Source: Macrothele yani
Taxonomy: Eukaryota > Arthropoda > Arachnida > Araneae > Macrothelidae
Direction: 5' to 3'
Assembly: GCA_039090855.1 (NCBI GenBank)
Contig: CM076990.1
Coordinates: 196,731,232-196,795,231, forward strand
Length of the DNA: 64,000 bases
The notes under the pieces were generated by a model, which saw only the letters and a program-made list of their open reading frames with translations, did not search any database and was not told where the DNA came from. Position 1 is the stretch's first letter, and each line of letters starts with the position of its first letter. This document shows, piece by piece, positions 30,930 through 42,229 of the stretch. Both the position numbers and the translations under genes were made by a program.

Positions 30930-31961
30930 GGATGATATGCAACGGTCCTATCGTTCAGTCCACTTTTCACAGCATGTGGCGAAGGCATTTTGCGGAAGAT
31001 GCTTTAGCGACCCCTGTACAGCTTGAATAACGTCAGCAACTGTGTTGAATGTTGCGCCAAGGAACTTCTCCTTCGTTGTTGGAAACAACCAGAAATCGCA
31101 TTTGGCGAGGTCAGCGGTGTAGGCAGACTGTGGCATGATTTCAGTACTGCATTTCGTAAGAAACTGTTGAACACAAGCAGCCACATGTCGGTGGGCGCTA
31201 TTATGGTGTAGGGTCCACTTGCCCACAAGTTCCGGTCGCTTAATTGATATGTGTCATCGCAGACGCCTCAAGACTGAAATGTAATACTCAGTATTGACAG
31301 TATTTTGTGGAGGAACGGCATCCTGGTAGATTACATACTTATGATCAAAGAAAATTATCATCATCACCTTCCCAGCTGATTAGGTTTGGCGGACGCTTTT
31401 CGGAGGCGGCGAGCCTGTGTGTTTCCAGACACTCTTTGCACGCTTCTTGAGGGGGTCGAAATAGTGGACCCATGTTTCATCAACAGTTATTACTGAGTTT
31501 AGAAAGTTTGGATCCTTTGCAATCATTTGTTTCCACTCATGACACACCTGAACTCTGGCTAACAATAGTTCTCTCGTCAGGTGATGAGGTACGCATCTGG
31601 AACACAAACGATGAAGAATTAATGTGTCGCGTAGAATGCGGAATGCCGACGCTTTTGAAATATTAGTTGACGCCGCCATGTCTTTACAGGTCATTGTTCT
31701 TGAAGGATTGCCCGAAGAATGTTAACAACACGCTCCATAACAACACTTTCTGGTCGACCAGGCCTAGGAGCAAGTTTTGCCGACAAACGCCCTTTTTTGA
31801 AATCATGGTGCCATCTAAAGATCGTTGACTCACCCAAACATTTATATGTGTAAGCTCTTTTCATTAAGTCAACTGTTTTTAGAGCCGTTGTATCCAAATG
31901 ATAGCAAAATTTTATCGCACAACGCATTTTCACTTCTTAACTCTGAATCTGTCACCTCCAT
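30930..31961 (-). pseudogene. mariner transposase, family M copy 2
   Basis: The ATG at 31961 begins a frame matching copy 1, with CAIKFCYHLDTTALKTVDLM and GRLSAKLAPRPGRPESVVME. A second frame holds MAASTNISKASAFRILRDTL, the linker LTRELLLARVQVCHEWKQMI, and the first Asp in ITVDETWVHYFDPLKKR. In the last frame the second Asp motif reads LHHNSAHRH, where Asn replaces the catalytic Asp. The third Asp block is YTADLAKCDFWLFP. It ends within the duplicated 3' region. Lost frame and catalytic Asp make it inactive. Confidence 0.87.
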
Positions 31962-32224
31962 AGCTGTATGACGAAATGCAGTCGTACCTTGAACAACTGC
32001 GCAATAAGAAAACTAGAATCGTCTGCCACGACTAATAACTGTTGCCATAGGTACTACCTTATTTCAGTTAGTCGCCTGCGTGGTTACTTTTCTCCTTCCT
32101 ACTTTTGCCAACTAAAAAAATTACTCTCAGTTTTTATGGAACAGCCTTTGTATATACAGTTTGTACATACATATGAATGTTACGAAACGGGGAAGAGCTC
32201 CAGGAGAAAATAGAATTACATAGA

Positions 32225-32560
32225 CATCATACAAGAATCAAGTGGAGAAATTGAAACTACACTCTCCCAAGTTTTCACTAGATGTCTCAGTGAAGCTAAG
32301 ATTCCTAAAGAATTGGAACAATGCCACAACGATCCTGCTACATAAAAGAGGTGACATTGAGAATCTCAGGAACTACATACCCATCAGCCTCCTATCAGTG
32401 GTTTATAAAACCTTCACTAAGGTTTTTTTACATCGCTTGAAGGTAACACTAGACATGACTCAACCGAGAGAAGAAGCTGGATTCAGGAGTAGCTACAGCA
32501 CTATAGATCATATCCATGTACTGAGAGAGCTAATTAAAAAGCGATGGTCGATCGAAGCTT
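32225..32560 (+). pseudogene. RTE reverse transcriptase, fingers fragment
   Basis: The translated segment includes FLKNWNNATTILLHKRGDIE and NLRNYIPISLLSVVYKTFTK, then VFLHRLKVTLDMTQPREEAG and FRSSYSTIDHIHVLRELIKK. This is the conserved finger and palm entry of an RTE-type RT, upstream of the parts preserved in the other RTE copies here. Both ends are truncated and no FADD box is present. Confidence 0.88.
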
Positions 32561-32807
32561 GCTGGTCGATCTCTTCTAGGTTTACAGACCTGAACCCACA
32601 GCGCGCTGAGCCTTTTGGCTGGTGAAAAATAGAATAATAAAGGAAGCGGGAACAGGATGCCCTGATAGAATAGTGTGCATGAATAGTGCGCAAGGAAAAG
32701 AGTTTAAGAAGTATACGGTTTATCGTTAAGAAATGAAGTTATAAGCTACCCTAAATACTTACCTGTATTTCAGAGAAAAAACGTCTCCACAAAAAATGCC
32801 CAGCAGC
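32561..32807. other. Spacer with no recognised feature
   Basis: Nothing is recognised between two RTE-derived segments. Confidence 0.45.
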
Positions 32808-33010
32808 ATTTATGTATGGATATTAATAAAAAATATACATATTATGTAATGTGTTTATTAACATTCATATCATCATCATCGTCAACCATTATCAATCCAC
32901 TGCTGGATGAAGGTCTCCCCCGACTTCCTCCACAACGGTCTGGCTTGACCCAGTCTCCTCAATATTATTCCAGTATGCTTTCGAATTTCATCCACCCATC
33001 TCCCACGTGG
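32808..33010 (-). mobile_element. RTE 3' end plus flank, inverted copy of 34631-34832
   Basis: On the minus strand the segment reads the C-terminal RTE codons (GRWVDEIRKHTG to QQWIDNG), the (TGATGA) tail, then about 60 bp of non-RTE sequence. The whole stretch matches 34631-34832 at roughly 95 percent by eye. The shared non-RTE flank means the two are not independent insertions of a plain RTE. A read-through retrocopy or an inverted duplication explains it. Confidence 0.88.
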
Positions 33011-33670
33011 TAAAAAAAAGGGAAGGAAAGGGGCAGGGGAAAGGGGAACATGAAATTAAAAAAGACAGCACGCGCAAAATAAGTTTCCCAGAGGAATATC
33101 GATATTTGGCACCTGGTAAAATAAAATTGCCGTTTGCTCAGTGTTCGTTGCGGAGTCGGCTACTTGCTTCGTTACTCAGGAGCCAATCAGAGAAAAGATT
33201 TGTTTCCATTGGTCTAAAAGTTTTCCCTCAAGTTTGCTTTTGTTGAGTCTTGCTGGTGATGGTTCACCATTGCTTAGGTGGAGTTAATACATAAATTACA
33301 CCGAATGAGTTTGTAGTTACTCTAGTTAATTTAACAATAGTTCACAGTAAATAAAATAAAAAAACTGCCACAATCAAGGTTTTATTTTTTTAAAGAAGGC
33401 AAAATAAAAGCCAATCATTTTTTACAAAGATCCGGATACCAATTCTTGCTTTCTTTACACGTGTGAAGAATATCTTCGCTCTAGTCCAAGTTATCGCTAT
33501 ATATATATATTTTTTCCTTTTTTGGTTCTATAGCTATGAATTGGATTCTTCTCAGGAATTTTATTTAAAATAGCTTAGAGGATCCAATAGAAAGGACGTT
33601 AAAAGGTGCTTTTTTATTTATTATTTTCCATTGTTAGGGAGGTGCTGTCCAATTAATTTTTCAGGAAAAA
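33011..33670. other. Unassigned AT-rich region
   Basis: A (TA)n stretch lies near 33500. No gene is recognised. Confidence 0.45.
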
Positions 33671-33674
33671 AAAA

Positions 33675-34771
33675 AGAGTTTGGCCCTAAAAGCGATGGAA
33701 CATGAAGTCCCATTATGTATGGCTTTCATCAATGATGAAAAGGCCATTGATTCTATGAAACCATTAGCAGTTACAATGGCTTTGAAATCCTGCGGTATTG
33801 AAGATGCATACATTAGTATTATTAATAACATCTATGAAAATTCAAGTGCAAAGATTCGGCTATTTGAGAATACAGCACCAATCGAAATTGGAAAGGGGGT
33901 GAGACAAGGTGATACCACATCTCCCAAACTCTTTAATGCCACACTGAAAAATATCTTTAAATCACTGAACTGGGAAAACAAAGGAATAAAGATTAATGGA
34001 TATTATTTAACTCACCTTCGTTTTGCTGATGACGTAGTCAATTTTGCAACTACCACTTCAGAACCGCAGAAATCCAGGAACTTGCTAGCAAGAATAAAGA
34101 AGTGACAAAAGTGATGTCAGTGCTTTTACAAGAAATGAAGATATATCAGTTGATGGGAAAGAGCTGGAGATAACCGATACCTACATTTAACTTCGACAGC
34201 AGATATCAAGCTAGGGTCACATTGATGAAGAAATTAATCGGCGTACAAAACTTGCCCGAAGAGCTTTTGGAAGGAACAGTGCAATTTTTAAGAGGAATAT
34301 GCCATTATGTCTTAAAAGAAAAGTGTTTCATCAATACGCCCTATCAGTGCTTATATATGGTGCAGAAACGTGGACCTTAAAAACACACACACACCATACA
34401 AAGACTGCAGACAATTGTAAAAAGCCTAGAGATGCATGTTTGGTGCAACAAGGAGAGATAAGAAGAGGAACTCGTGGATTAGCAAAATCACAAGAGTGGT
34501 AGACATCATGATCAGAGTAAAATCCTTGAAATGGCAATGGGCTGGACATATTGCCAGAAGGACGGGCCAACGATGGACAACCGAAATTTCAGACTGGTTT
34601 CCAAGGAATGGGAAAAGACCCGGAAGAAGACCACGTGGGAGATGGGTGGATGAAATTCGAAAGCATACTGGAATAATATTGAGGAGACTGGGTCAAGCCA
34701 GACCGTTGTGGAGGAAGTCGGGGGAGACCGTCATCCAGCAGTGGATTGATAATGGTTGACGATGATGATGA
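33675..34771 (+). pseudogene. RTE-type LINE, 5'-truncated copy 2, frameshifted
   Basis: The first frame (33677-34105) covers LCMAFINDEKAIDSM (the first palm motif), NIYENSSAKIRLFENTAPIE, GVRQGDTTSPKLFN and LRFADDVVNFATT, the catalytic FADD box. A deletion and stop near 34100 break it. Later frames give MPLCLKRKVFHQYALSVLIY, YGAETWTL, WAGHIARRTGQRW and RKRPGRRPRGRWVDEI-like sequence, ending QQWIDNG at 34759 and a (gatgat)n tail to about 34771. It extends further 5' than the 18693 copy but carries more lesions, including a small insertion of ca repeats near 34383-34395. Confidence 0.9.
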
Positions 34772-34832
34772 TATGAATGTTAATAAAAACATTACATAAT
34801 ATGTATAGTTTTATTAATATCCATACATAAAT

Positions 34833-35399
34833 ATTGCACATATTTATGTAATATTTTTATAAAAATATTATATATTATATTGTTTGTTAACAAAAATATT
34901 AGATAATAAAAAAGTTTTTTTTTTTGATAAATTCATCGGTTATAAAACCACGTTCAAAGTTGAAATATATCATATGCTCAACTTACCTCCATTTACAATA
35001 AATATAAAATCGATTCGTCTTGTCTGAAAACAAAATTTTTCTATTACCATTTCCGCAAACTTGTATTTTGGATTCTGTTTGAGCAAGTCCAAATAGATAT
35101 TTTTTTATGCATTTTTTTTTATTTTCTCAGTGCAAGTCCAATTAGTCTTTCCTGCACCTGAGTAGATCTTGTGAAATATCCTCTTCAAAGCAATAAGAGC
35201 TTATAAGTTTCAGGCATTAGTTCCTTTTGAATCATATGCTTCATCATGAGATGTAGGGGTTCGTTGCACATTTTGTTTTCAGGGACTAAGTATAACACAG
35301 TAAGTTCATTTCGTAGGCGTACTGAAGAAACAAACCAGCTTCCGAAGGTATTCCGACGCACATTCGGTCAGACTACGGTTGAGAGGTGATGCTGCCTCT
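34833..35399. other. Unassigned AT-rich region
   Basis: No feature is recognised. Confidence 0.45.
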
Positions 35400-35915
35400 T
35401 CCGCTATGCTATTCTCCACATAGTGATAAAACAGGCGCCGGTGGTAGGAACGGTTGTTGTTGTTCTGTAGGAGAAAAGACCTGTTGCGGCAGTATATAAT
35501 CGCATGAAGAAGTTCAAAATTTTGTTTCTGTACTTTGTTGGTAGTACATACAGATTTGTGCGATCTCTGGAAGATATTTCTCCCGAAACCAAGATGATAT
35601 GATCACACAGATATTCCATTCAGAGATATCATATCCATAACCGAAAGGTATTCCTGGTCTGCTTTATACTGTAGATATACCATTCACAGGTGATACGTAA
35701 TAAAAGGTATTCTCAGTCCACTTCATATCAAACGATGCTGCAAATAGTTGCGGAAGGCAAATATGGATACATCCGAGAAAAGCACAGTCCATCATTGCTC
35801 GCAGGTGGACATAACGTCTGGACTAGCAGGTCCCTCTTGTGGCATCTTGTGAGAGCACAGCAGTGGACACGTACATGTATGCCTCATGAAGTCTTCGGTG
35901 AATGGGGACAGAAGA
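35400..35915 (-). pseudogene. Possible decayed Tc1 transposase fragment
   Basis: Minus-strand translation near 35780 gives WTVLFSDVSIFAF, which resembles the first Asp block of Tc1 (VLFSDESRF). LNGISV and FGRNI follow at roughly the spacing of the WGGIS and GRT motifs. Stops are frequent and no ends are visible. It may be chance. Confidence 0.3.
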
Positions 35916-36429
35916 TTTAGCCGTTTCATTCGATTCTAAGAAGTTACAATAGCAGTTGACGAAGTGTTAAGACCATGCACCACAAGGCAGATAATAGCAT
36001 TTACGGATCGTGATTTGAAATGATCGTCCGCTACTGAATCGTCCTGATTTGCTCTGTTCTAGCTCAAATCTCTGTCAAAGTAAGCGAAGCCACTCATACA
36101 AAGCCATTTGCCAAGAACTCTTTGAATTTGGTCCTGCTTAGTACCTAAATGCTACTCGCCACAGCACTTCTCCCAATAAACCATGGCAGAGCTACATTAC
36201 AAATCTTCTATCTCAACAGCAGCTTGCACTTCGCAGGAAAATTCGATAACAATTTTTCAAGCAAATTTCTTTGGGAAAGTTTATTTCCGACTAGATTCTT
36301 ATATCGGGGAAAATGGAGGTATTGAGATGCGGGTTACAACACCCTGATTGGAAAACACTGGCGACTAAGTGCGACTACGACTAACACTGGCGACTAAGTA
36401 AAGAGATAGATTACTTGTGTGTAATGATA
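35916..36429. other. Unassigned spacer
   Basis: Nothing is recognised. Confidence 0.45.
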
Positions 36430-36640
36430 AGTCTTTTTTTATTTTCTTACAGTTCCCGTTTCGAGGGTTTAAAAACCACCATGAGCAACGCTGAGGGCTA
36501 TAAGCAATCGCCCGTCCCTAATTTAGAGCTACTGGCTCCAAGAAAGAGAAGAGTCAGCGTCATGGTTCAAGTACAACACCCATGCCTCAACAGAAAACCG
36601 AAATCGGGCCCATCTGAGAAGAACGGTCACCAGCCAGCGA
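36430..36640 (-). mobile_element. SINE family 1, decayed minus-strand copy
   Basis: The plus strand shows the inverse of the family body: gctataagcaatcgcccgtc, cctaatttagagctactggc and the tRNA-derived head degraded around gaaaaccgaaatcgggccca. A T-rich stretch near 36427-36435 may be the inverse of the tail. It is more diverged than the copies at 16697 and 58326. Confidence 0.7.
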
Positions 36641-36920
36641 CTGAGATCATTCGGACACTAGGGTGGTTGTGAAATCTTACTCCGGGACTGTCTGATGTAC
36701 GTGCGCGCCTACCGATTAGGATCTTGGGATAAACCATTCATAAGCGGCTGCTCTCTAGCTTGTAGACTACTGTTGGACAGAAACTAGACTACGTATTGTA
36801 GTCTACTGTTGGACAGAAACGGGGAACAGCTTCTAAACGCACACTGAACGAATTTCCGTATATGCGGTACCAGCTCCATTCATTCGTACAACACTGCAAT
36901 TCTGGGTATTACTGTACATA
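36641..36920. repeat. Spacer with a local duplication
   Basis: A stretch of about 27 bp reading gtagtctactgttggacaga recurs (36762-36785 and 36798-36820). Otherwise unassigned. Confidence 0.55.
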
Positions 36921-37659
36921 TATGGGTCGTCCAAATGAAACATAGAATCGGGTAGATGGGCGGTGCTGCAGTATCTTCCGAAGCAATGGTGGCGCTGCAG
37001 TAACCACGCATAAAGAGGAACGAGGCGTGCGAAACATTTAGTAGGTGTGACGCGTTGGATGTGAATAATATCAAAGGACCGTAAACGACCTATCTCATGG
37101 ATACCTCCAAGCGGGCACAGCGAACCGTGATCCAATTTTTGACAAAAGAGGTAAGCAAATCGACAGAAATCTTACGACTCATGCAAGTGGCTTACGGGAA
37201 TTCGTGCTTTGCAAGCAGTACAGTCTTGAAATGGTGCAAAACATTTCAGAGTGAACGTAAAAACAGTATGGATCTGCCAAGACCTGGCCAAACACACGCC
37301 GCCATCACGCCGGACACAATCGCAGCAGTGGACAAACTGGCAAAAGTTAACCTCAGAATAACAGTTAGTGAGTTAGCAATTGCGATAGGCATCAGCAGGG
37401 CCACCATTGGCACAACCCTACACCACGGACTAGGGTATTCAAAAATGTGTGCGCAGTGGGTTCCAAAGCACCTGACAGAGGATCCATAAACTTATCGATC
37501 GATGAGACACCTGCCTAAATGCTAGGGGTGCTTATTTCTAGTGCTATCAGCACCCGTAGGTTATGCATATACATATTTACCTGTGTACATGTTCTTATCC
37601 TTTAATAAAGTACACTTAAAGCAATAGCTAATCTACGTTTCATTTGGACGACCCTCATA
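36921..37659 (+). mobile_element. mariner-like deletion derivative, 739 bp
   Basis: The left end gggtcgtccaaatgaaacat (36924) pairs with the right end acgtttcatttggacgaccc (37635-37654), at TA on each side. Between them lies the N-terminal half of a mariner-type transposase as one open frame. The catalytic half is absent. About 600 bp appear to have been lost downstream of the gene's first 390 bp. Confidence 0.88.
37097..37489 (+). CDS. HTH-only mariner transposase remnant (130 aa), open
   Basis: The frame is intact from ATG to stop. It begins MDTSKRAQRTVIQFLTKEVS and contains a first helix-turn-helix (STEILRLMQVAYGNSCFASS then VLKWCKTF), the linker DLPRPGQTHAAITP, and a second helix-turn-helix (ITVSELAIAIGISRATIGTT). 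It ends GYSKMCAQWVPKHLTEDP, exactly where a mariner enters its catalytic domain. No Asp of the DDE/D site is present. Family knowledge says this half binds the terminal repeats and dimerises. I infer that, if expressed, it could bind element ends without cutting. The element's own inverted repeats flank it. Confidence 0.8.
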   Translation: MDTSKRAQRTVIQFLTKEVSKSTEILRLMQVAYGNSCFASSTVLKWCKTFQSERKNSMDLPRPGQTHAAITPDTIAAVDKLAKVNLRITVSELAIAIGISRATIGTTLHHGLGYSKMCAQWVPKHLTEDP

Positions 37660-39043
37660 AAATGCATAAACGTCGGAGTTTTATGATATCGCGATTTTTT
37701 TTCGTTTGTTTCTTGATTTATGGAAAATACATTGTACAGAGCTTTTTAATATTGGAGCGTATATTTATTTATTCTACCAAAATTCTGCAGAAGGAAGTAA
37801 TATGATGCGCTAGAGATCTACACAAGAATATAAAAGTTCGTAGAATGTAGTTCGGCTATTATTGGATCATGCAGTCATAAAATCAAAGAATCTACTGTTC
37901 CAAAAAAAAAAGAACAAGTTGAGTGCTCATAAAATATTATTTTTTGCGTAACTGGGATACGGCGTGGTCACGGAAGAGCGACTCACAAAAAACAAAACTT
38001 TTTAAGAACAAAGATCAGTAACAATGGAATAATGCAATATTTTTACCGAAAATTTAAGTTTTTTTTTACTTCCAGAAAGAGAGAGTTCTCATAAGAAGAC
38101 GGTTTGGACTTGAAGTTACGTGACTTTACCTGTTCGCGGATCCCTCCCTCCATCATCGAACGTGATAACCATGAAATATTGAAAATTCCATCATGGTTGA
38201 TACATTACAATAACATGTGTCCCGTTCGTTTCGTTACCATGTATTGATCGTTCGTCTTTATTTGAAAGACCAACTGACCTCACTGTCTTCCTCTGACCAT
38301 TGACTAAGCAGCAGCGCCGAAAAGGATATGAGAACACTCTCGCCCCAGCAAACGCTTTGTATTTTGAAAAATTAAACAATTGTGGTAATATACATGGTTT
38401 GCATTAAAACGATATATTTGAAACTAAAATACATATTAAACAAGAAAAATTATAACCCAAAATTTTTTGATGTTAATGATAACGTGTTTTGAAAAACATT
38501 CTTTCAAACCTACTGATTTTATAAGTATTATTTCAAGATGTGTGTGTATATTAAAAATATGAAATCAGTATTCTTCTAATGAGAACAACATTGCATGGCA
38601 CGCCATCTAGCGAGAAAACTCTTTATCTGAAAAGCTGGAAAATGCATGGGGTATGGTGACAGAGGTCACAACATTCCGCTGAATACGGAAATTTTAAATC
38701 ACGATTCTTAGAAGGACAGGTACAGTGTGATAGGCAAATACGTTATTAGGTGAAAAGTGATAAATTTCGGGAATCAAGACTCACGCATAAAAAAAGTATT
38801 TACTGTTGTTAAACTTCTCATTTGATTATCTTTTTTCTCTACGTATGCAAGAACCCTGTTGTCGTCAATGAAAAACATAAAGTTTATGCCATGAAACTGA
38901 AACAAAATGCACAACGAGAGCTATAAGGTAAGAATATAAAATTGTGGTCCCGTATTTAGGAATCGAACGCAAAACATAAATTTATCAAATGGACTATTAT
39001 GATCGGATTCAAAAGAATTTTATAATTTGGACATGCGCAAATA
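37660..39043. other. Unassigned AT-rich region
   Basis: About 1.4 kb with no gene, RNA or array that I can recognise. Confidence 0.45.
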
Positions 39044-39768
39044 TACACCAATGAGCCATTGCATTATGACCACCTACCTAATAAGCTGCAGGACCCACTT
39101 TAGCCCGCAAAACAGCGGTCACTCGGTGAGGTATCCATTCGATGAGGTGGCGATAGGTATCCTGGGGTATCTGGTACCATAATGTTAACAGCAAGTTCTC
39201 CAGTTCCTGTACATTTCGGAGTGGCGGTGTTTGGGAGTGGCGCTTTTCCAAGTCGAACTACAAATGTTCGATTGGGTTCGCGTCAGGTGAATTTGAAGGC
39301 CAGAACATTAACAGAAAGTCATCAGCATGTTTCTCGAACCACTCTAGACGATCCTGGCAGTGTGGCGCGGCGCATTATCCTGTTGGTAATGGCCATCACC
39401 AGCAGGGAACACAGTTGCCATGAATGAGTGAAATTGGTCCGCAACGATGTCCAGATACCTGACAGCTGTCAGGGTTGGGCTATTCGGATAATGGGGCCTA
39501 AACTGTCCCAAAAAATACACCGTTCACAGGATAACACCGCCGCTGCCGCCGGCCTGTTTCTGCCCAACAGTGCATCCAGGTGCCATAGCCTCCGTTGGTA
39601 ATCGGCGTATTCGCGCTCGGCAAGTCTACGTGATGCACCAGGAATCTATCTTGATTCGTGAGACCAGGCCACCTTCTTCCCATCATCCTCGGTCCAATTT
39701 CGATGATCTTGGGCCGATTTCATGCGTTATTGGCGATGACGTGCAGTGAACATGGGGTTCCAGGTTGA
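39044..39768 (-). mobile_element. Tc1-like transposon, family C copy 3, truncated
   Basis: Only one end is present, tacaccaatgagccattgca at 39044. The internal sequence matches copies 1 and 2 in order. In minus-strand reading it covers the first Asp region near 39650 (SRFLVHHVDL) through the second Asp block near 39395 to the 3' terminal sequence. It stops near 39768, where another Tc1 begins. The N-terminal half is missing. Confidence 0.82.
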
Positions 39769-39799
39769 GTCCAGGGACACTATACATTTTGTATCAATG

Positions 39800-40640
39800 T
39801 TGATTTTTGTTAATTGAGCTTATCATCAAGTGTGAGTTGTAATTTTTATTGTTCTGTTTTTCTTTCGTTGGCTCTTGCCATTCACCTGTAGTGCGTATCA
39901 TGTAACTTACCGTAATGTGCATTACTTCTCTGGTACTGTGCTTGCTGTCATTATCAACTATCTCTCACGCGTATTTTCCCTGTTCTCAGTCCACCGTGCT
40001 ATTTGTAATTCTTGTTTGTTCTGTATCATCGATATGCCCCGGTGGTTTTGCACTTGCGTTTTTGGCTTTTTGTATTGTGTCTTCAAACCTCGTGCGATTT
40101 CTGTTCGAGCCGGTGTCATTGGGCTCATATTTATTTGTACCGTTTTATGAATTGTACGTGATGCTATGTTGTTCCTTTACGTTTTTCCCTCTATGTTCTT
40201 GAGTGGTGCTGCCCGTTCACTTGTAGATCTGTTTTCTCATTGTTTAGCGTCGCTCAGTGTGGCACGCCTTGATCTTGTCTTCAGAATCACTCACTGGAGT
40301 GGTATTAATGTGAATTTTCCCGGATTTATTGTGCGCTGTTGGTGTACAGTGCTTACTGTATTTATCGTTTCTATTTCCGGTTTTCCTGCTTGTTAATAGC
40401 GTGCCGTGTTGGATGTCCTTTTCTGTTGTTATGTGTTCCTCGATTACTCCTGGCTATTGCCAGTGTCAATTGTAATTGCTTTCGTATACTTTGCTGTCTC
40501 TGTGTATTGTGTATTTTACCACCTTGTTTGTGGGTTTTAGCATTTCTCATATTATTATGACCGCCGTAGCAGCATTCATCTGTTGATATTGTCATTACTT
40601 TCATTCATCGTTTAATTATTGTTTTTCCCACTTTGTGGTG
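39800..40640. other. T/G-rich segment of unknown origin
   Basis: The plus strand is poor in A and rich in T, with long hydrophobic open frames in all three frames (for example 39875-40150 and 39915-40202) that contain no domain. It sits where a Tc1 would have its 5' UTR and first helix-turn-helix. I read it as an insertion or replacement and not as a gene. Confidence 0.45.
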
Positions 40641-40689
40641 CGCCTGTATTATTTTATGCCTAAGGGTACAACAAAAATTTCTTAATACT

Positions 40690-41502
40690 CAGCAGAGTCG
40701 TTACAGCTAATCGACGGAGTACTGCACAAGACCTCAGGGTACAGGTGAGTAAAAATGCTGGAACCTTGGTATGTACACGTGCCATTCGCAGAGAACTTAA
40801 TTCTATGTGCTACCTTGGTCGTGCGGCTGCTCATAAGCCTTTCATCTCCACTCGGAATGCTACTCGTCGTTTAGCATGGTGTAAAGAACATTTATCGTGG
40901 ACCGTAGATCAATAGAAACGGGTCCTATGGACTGATGAATCCAGATACACGATCCATCAGTCTGATGGCCGTGTGTGGGTGTGGCGGCAGCCGGGAGAAC
41001 GTTATTTACCACAGTGTACTGTGCCTACGGTCAAGTTCGGAGCTGGCAGTGTACTCGTGTGGGGGTGTTTTTTGTGGTATGGTCCCGGCCCATTGGTTAG
41101 TCTGGAGAAACCTGTTAACCAGCATGTCTACCTCGATATTCTGGCAATTTTGCCCGACCAACTCTGTGGCAATACTATGGAACCGAGCCTTCTTGGTACC
41201 AACAGGATAATGCACCAAGCTATAAAGCAAGGACGGTTACGGCGTGGTTTGACGATAATTCCGTATCGTGTGTGGACTGGCCAGCCCAGAGCCTTGATCT
41301 TAATCCCATAGAACACCTATGGGATGAATTAGAGAGCCGCATAAGAAGTTTGGAACCAATGCCTACTACTACGCAACAGTTAGCGGCAGCATTATGTACT
41401 GAATGGAAGCGCATACCTATCCCTGTGTTCCAAAACCTTGTGGAAAGCATGTTTCGAAGGGTCAGTGCATGCATTAAGGCCAAAGGTGGACCGACATCGT
41501 AA
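40690..41502 (+). pseudogene. Tc1-like transposase, family E, lacking the first HTH
   Basis: The readable part begins RVVTANRRSTAQDLRVQVSK, the second DNA-binding region, with RAIRRELNSMCYLGRAAAHK and ATRRLAWCKEHLSWTVDQ. A stop follows directly, then the first Asp in VLWTDESRYTIHQSDGRVWV. AGSVLVWGCFLWYGPGPLV follows. A frameshift lies at the second Asp block (QQDNAPSYKA-like). The Glu block is SLDLNPIEHLWDELESRI, and the end is AKGGPTS. The first helix-turn-helix is missing, displaced by the T/G-rich segment. At least two other lesions are present. Confidence 0.87.
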
Positions 41503-41573
41503 TAATGTATGTTAATAAATGCTATGTCGTGCTACTTTTCTAGGTGTCCAAGGACTTTTGTTAATATAGTGTA

Positions 41574-42110
41574 TATAAAGCGAAGGACAAGATATTAAAG
41601 GAGAAATTAGTAGCCGCATAAAACTTGGCTGGAGTGCATTCGGAAGAAACAGTACACAATTTTTAACAACAATTTATCCTTATGTCTTAAAATATAAGTG
41701 TTTAATCCATGCATCTTTTGAGTTCTTACTTAGGGCTCTTGGTCCGTAACTGAAAAAGACATTCAGAGGCAGCAAATGCTAATGCAAAGAAGCATGAAGA
41801 GACACATGCGTAGTGCAACAAAAAAAGATAGGAAATGGAACTCGTAAAGAACATGAAAAGAGTCCATGATATAATGATCCAAATAAAGACTCTCAGGCCG
41901 CAATGGGCTGGACATACTGCTAGAAGGACTGACCACCGTTGGACAACTTGCTATACTAGATACAAAAAGACAAGAAAAGACCCAGAAGAAGACCTCGTAG
42001 AAGATGAGTGGATTAAGTGGGAAAACATGACGGAGTGACCTGGAAGGTCATGGCTCAAAATAGAATGGTGTGGAAGAAACTTGGGGAGACCTTCATCTAG
42101 GAATGTATTG
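41574..42110 (+). pseudogene. RTE-type LINE 3' fragment, strongly decayed
   Basis: Similarity to the RTE copies at 18.7 and 33.7 kb is visible as SSRIKLGWSAFGRNST, a VKNMKRVHDIMIQIKTLRPQ piece and WAGHTARRTDHRWTT. It ends near KLGETFI. Stops and frameshifts are frequent. No FADD box is present. Confidence 0.8.
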
Positions 42111-42229
42111 AGAAGAGTTGATTATAATTATGAAGAAAAAACGATACATGCATTATATATGCAATGTATCTGTAGATATGGTATACATACAGACATTTAC
42201 ATAATACATGTATACTTAAGTACAGTATA

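Larger units (their letters stand above)
29773..32152 (-). mobile_element. mariner element, family M copy 2, enlarged by internal duplication
   Basis: Inverted ends ttccataaaaactgagaata (29783) and the inverse, ctcagtttttatggaa (32127-32142), are next to TA at both sides. Its length is 2380 bp against 1300 bp for copy 1. The extra 1.06 kb is three tandem units (29828-30883) made of the element's own 3' part plus about 190 bp of foreign GC-richer sequence. The transposase gene is on the minus strand. Confidence 0.88.
39776..41573 (+). mobile_element. Tc1-like transposon, family E, with foreign insert
   Basis: The right end reads ggacttttgttaatatagtg followed by TA at 41573. A short matching left end (acactata) is placed at 39777, next to the break in the family C copy, so the left limit is tentative. 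About 870 bp of T/G-rich sequence separates this end from the transposase relic. Confidence 0.55.

Noticed and set aside
34833..34920. AT-rich repeats after the RTE copy as a separate element
   Set aside because: Only simple AT-rich sequence; no boundary or second copy beyond the shared 60-bp flank.
39875..40560. Overlapping hydrophobic open frames that look like membrane proteins
   Set aside because: All three plus-strand frames give similar Phe/Leu/Cys-rich peptides because the strand is T-rich. No consistent frame or start stands out.
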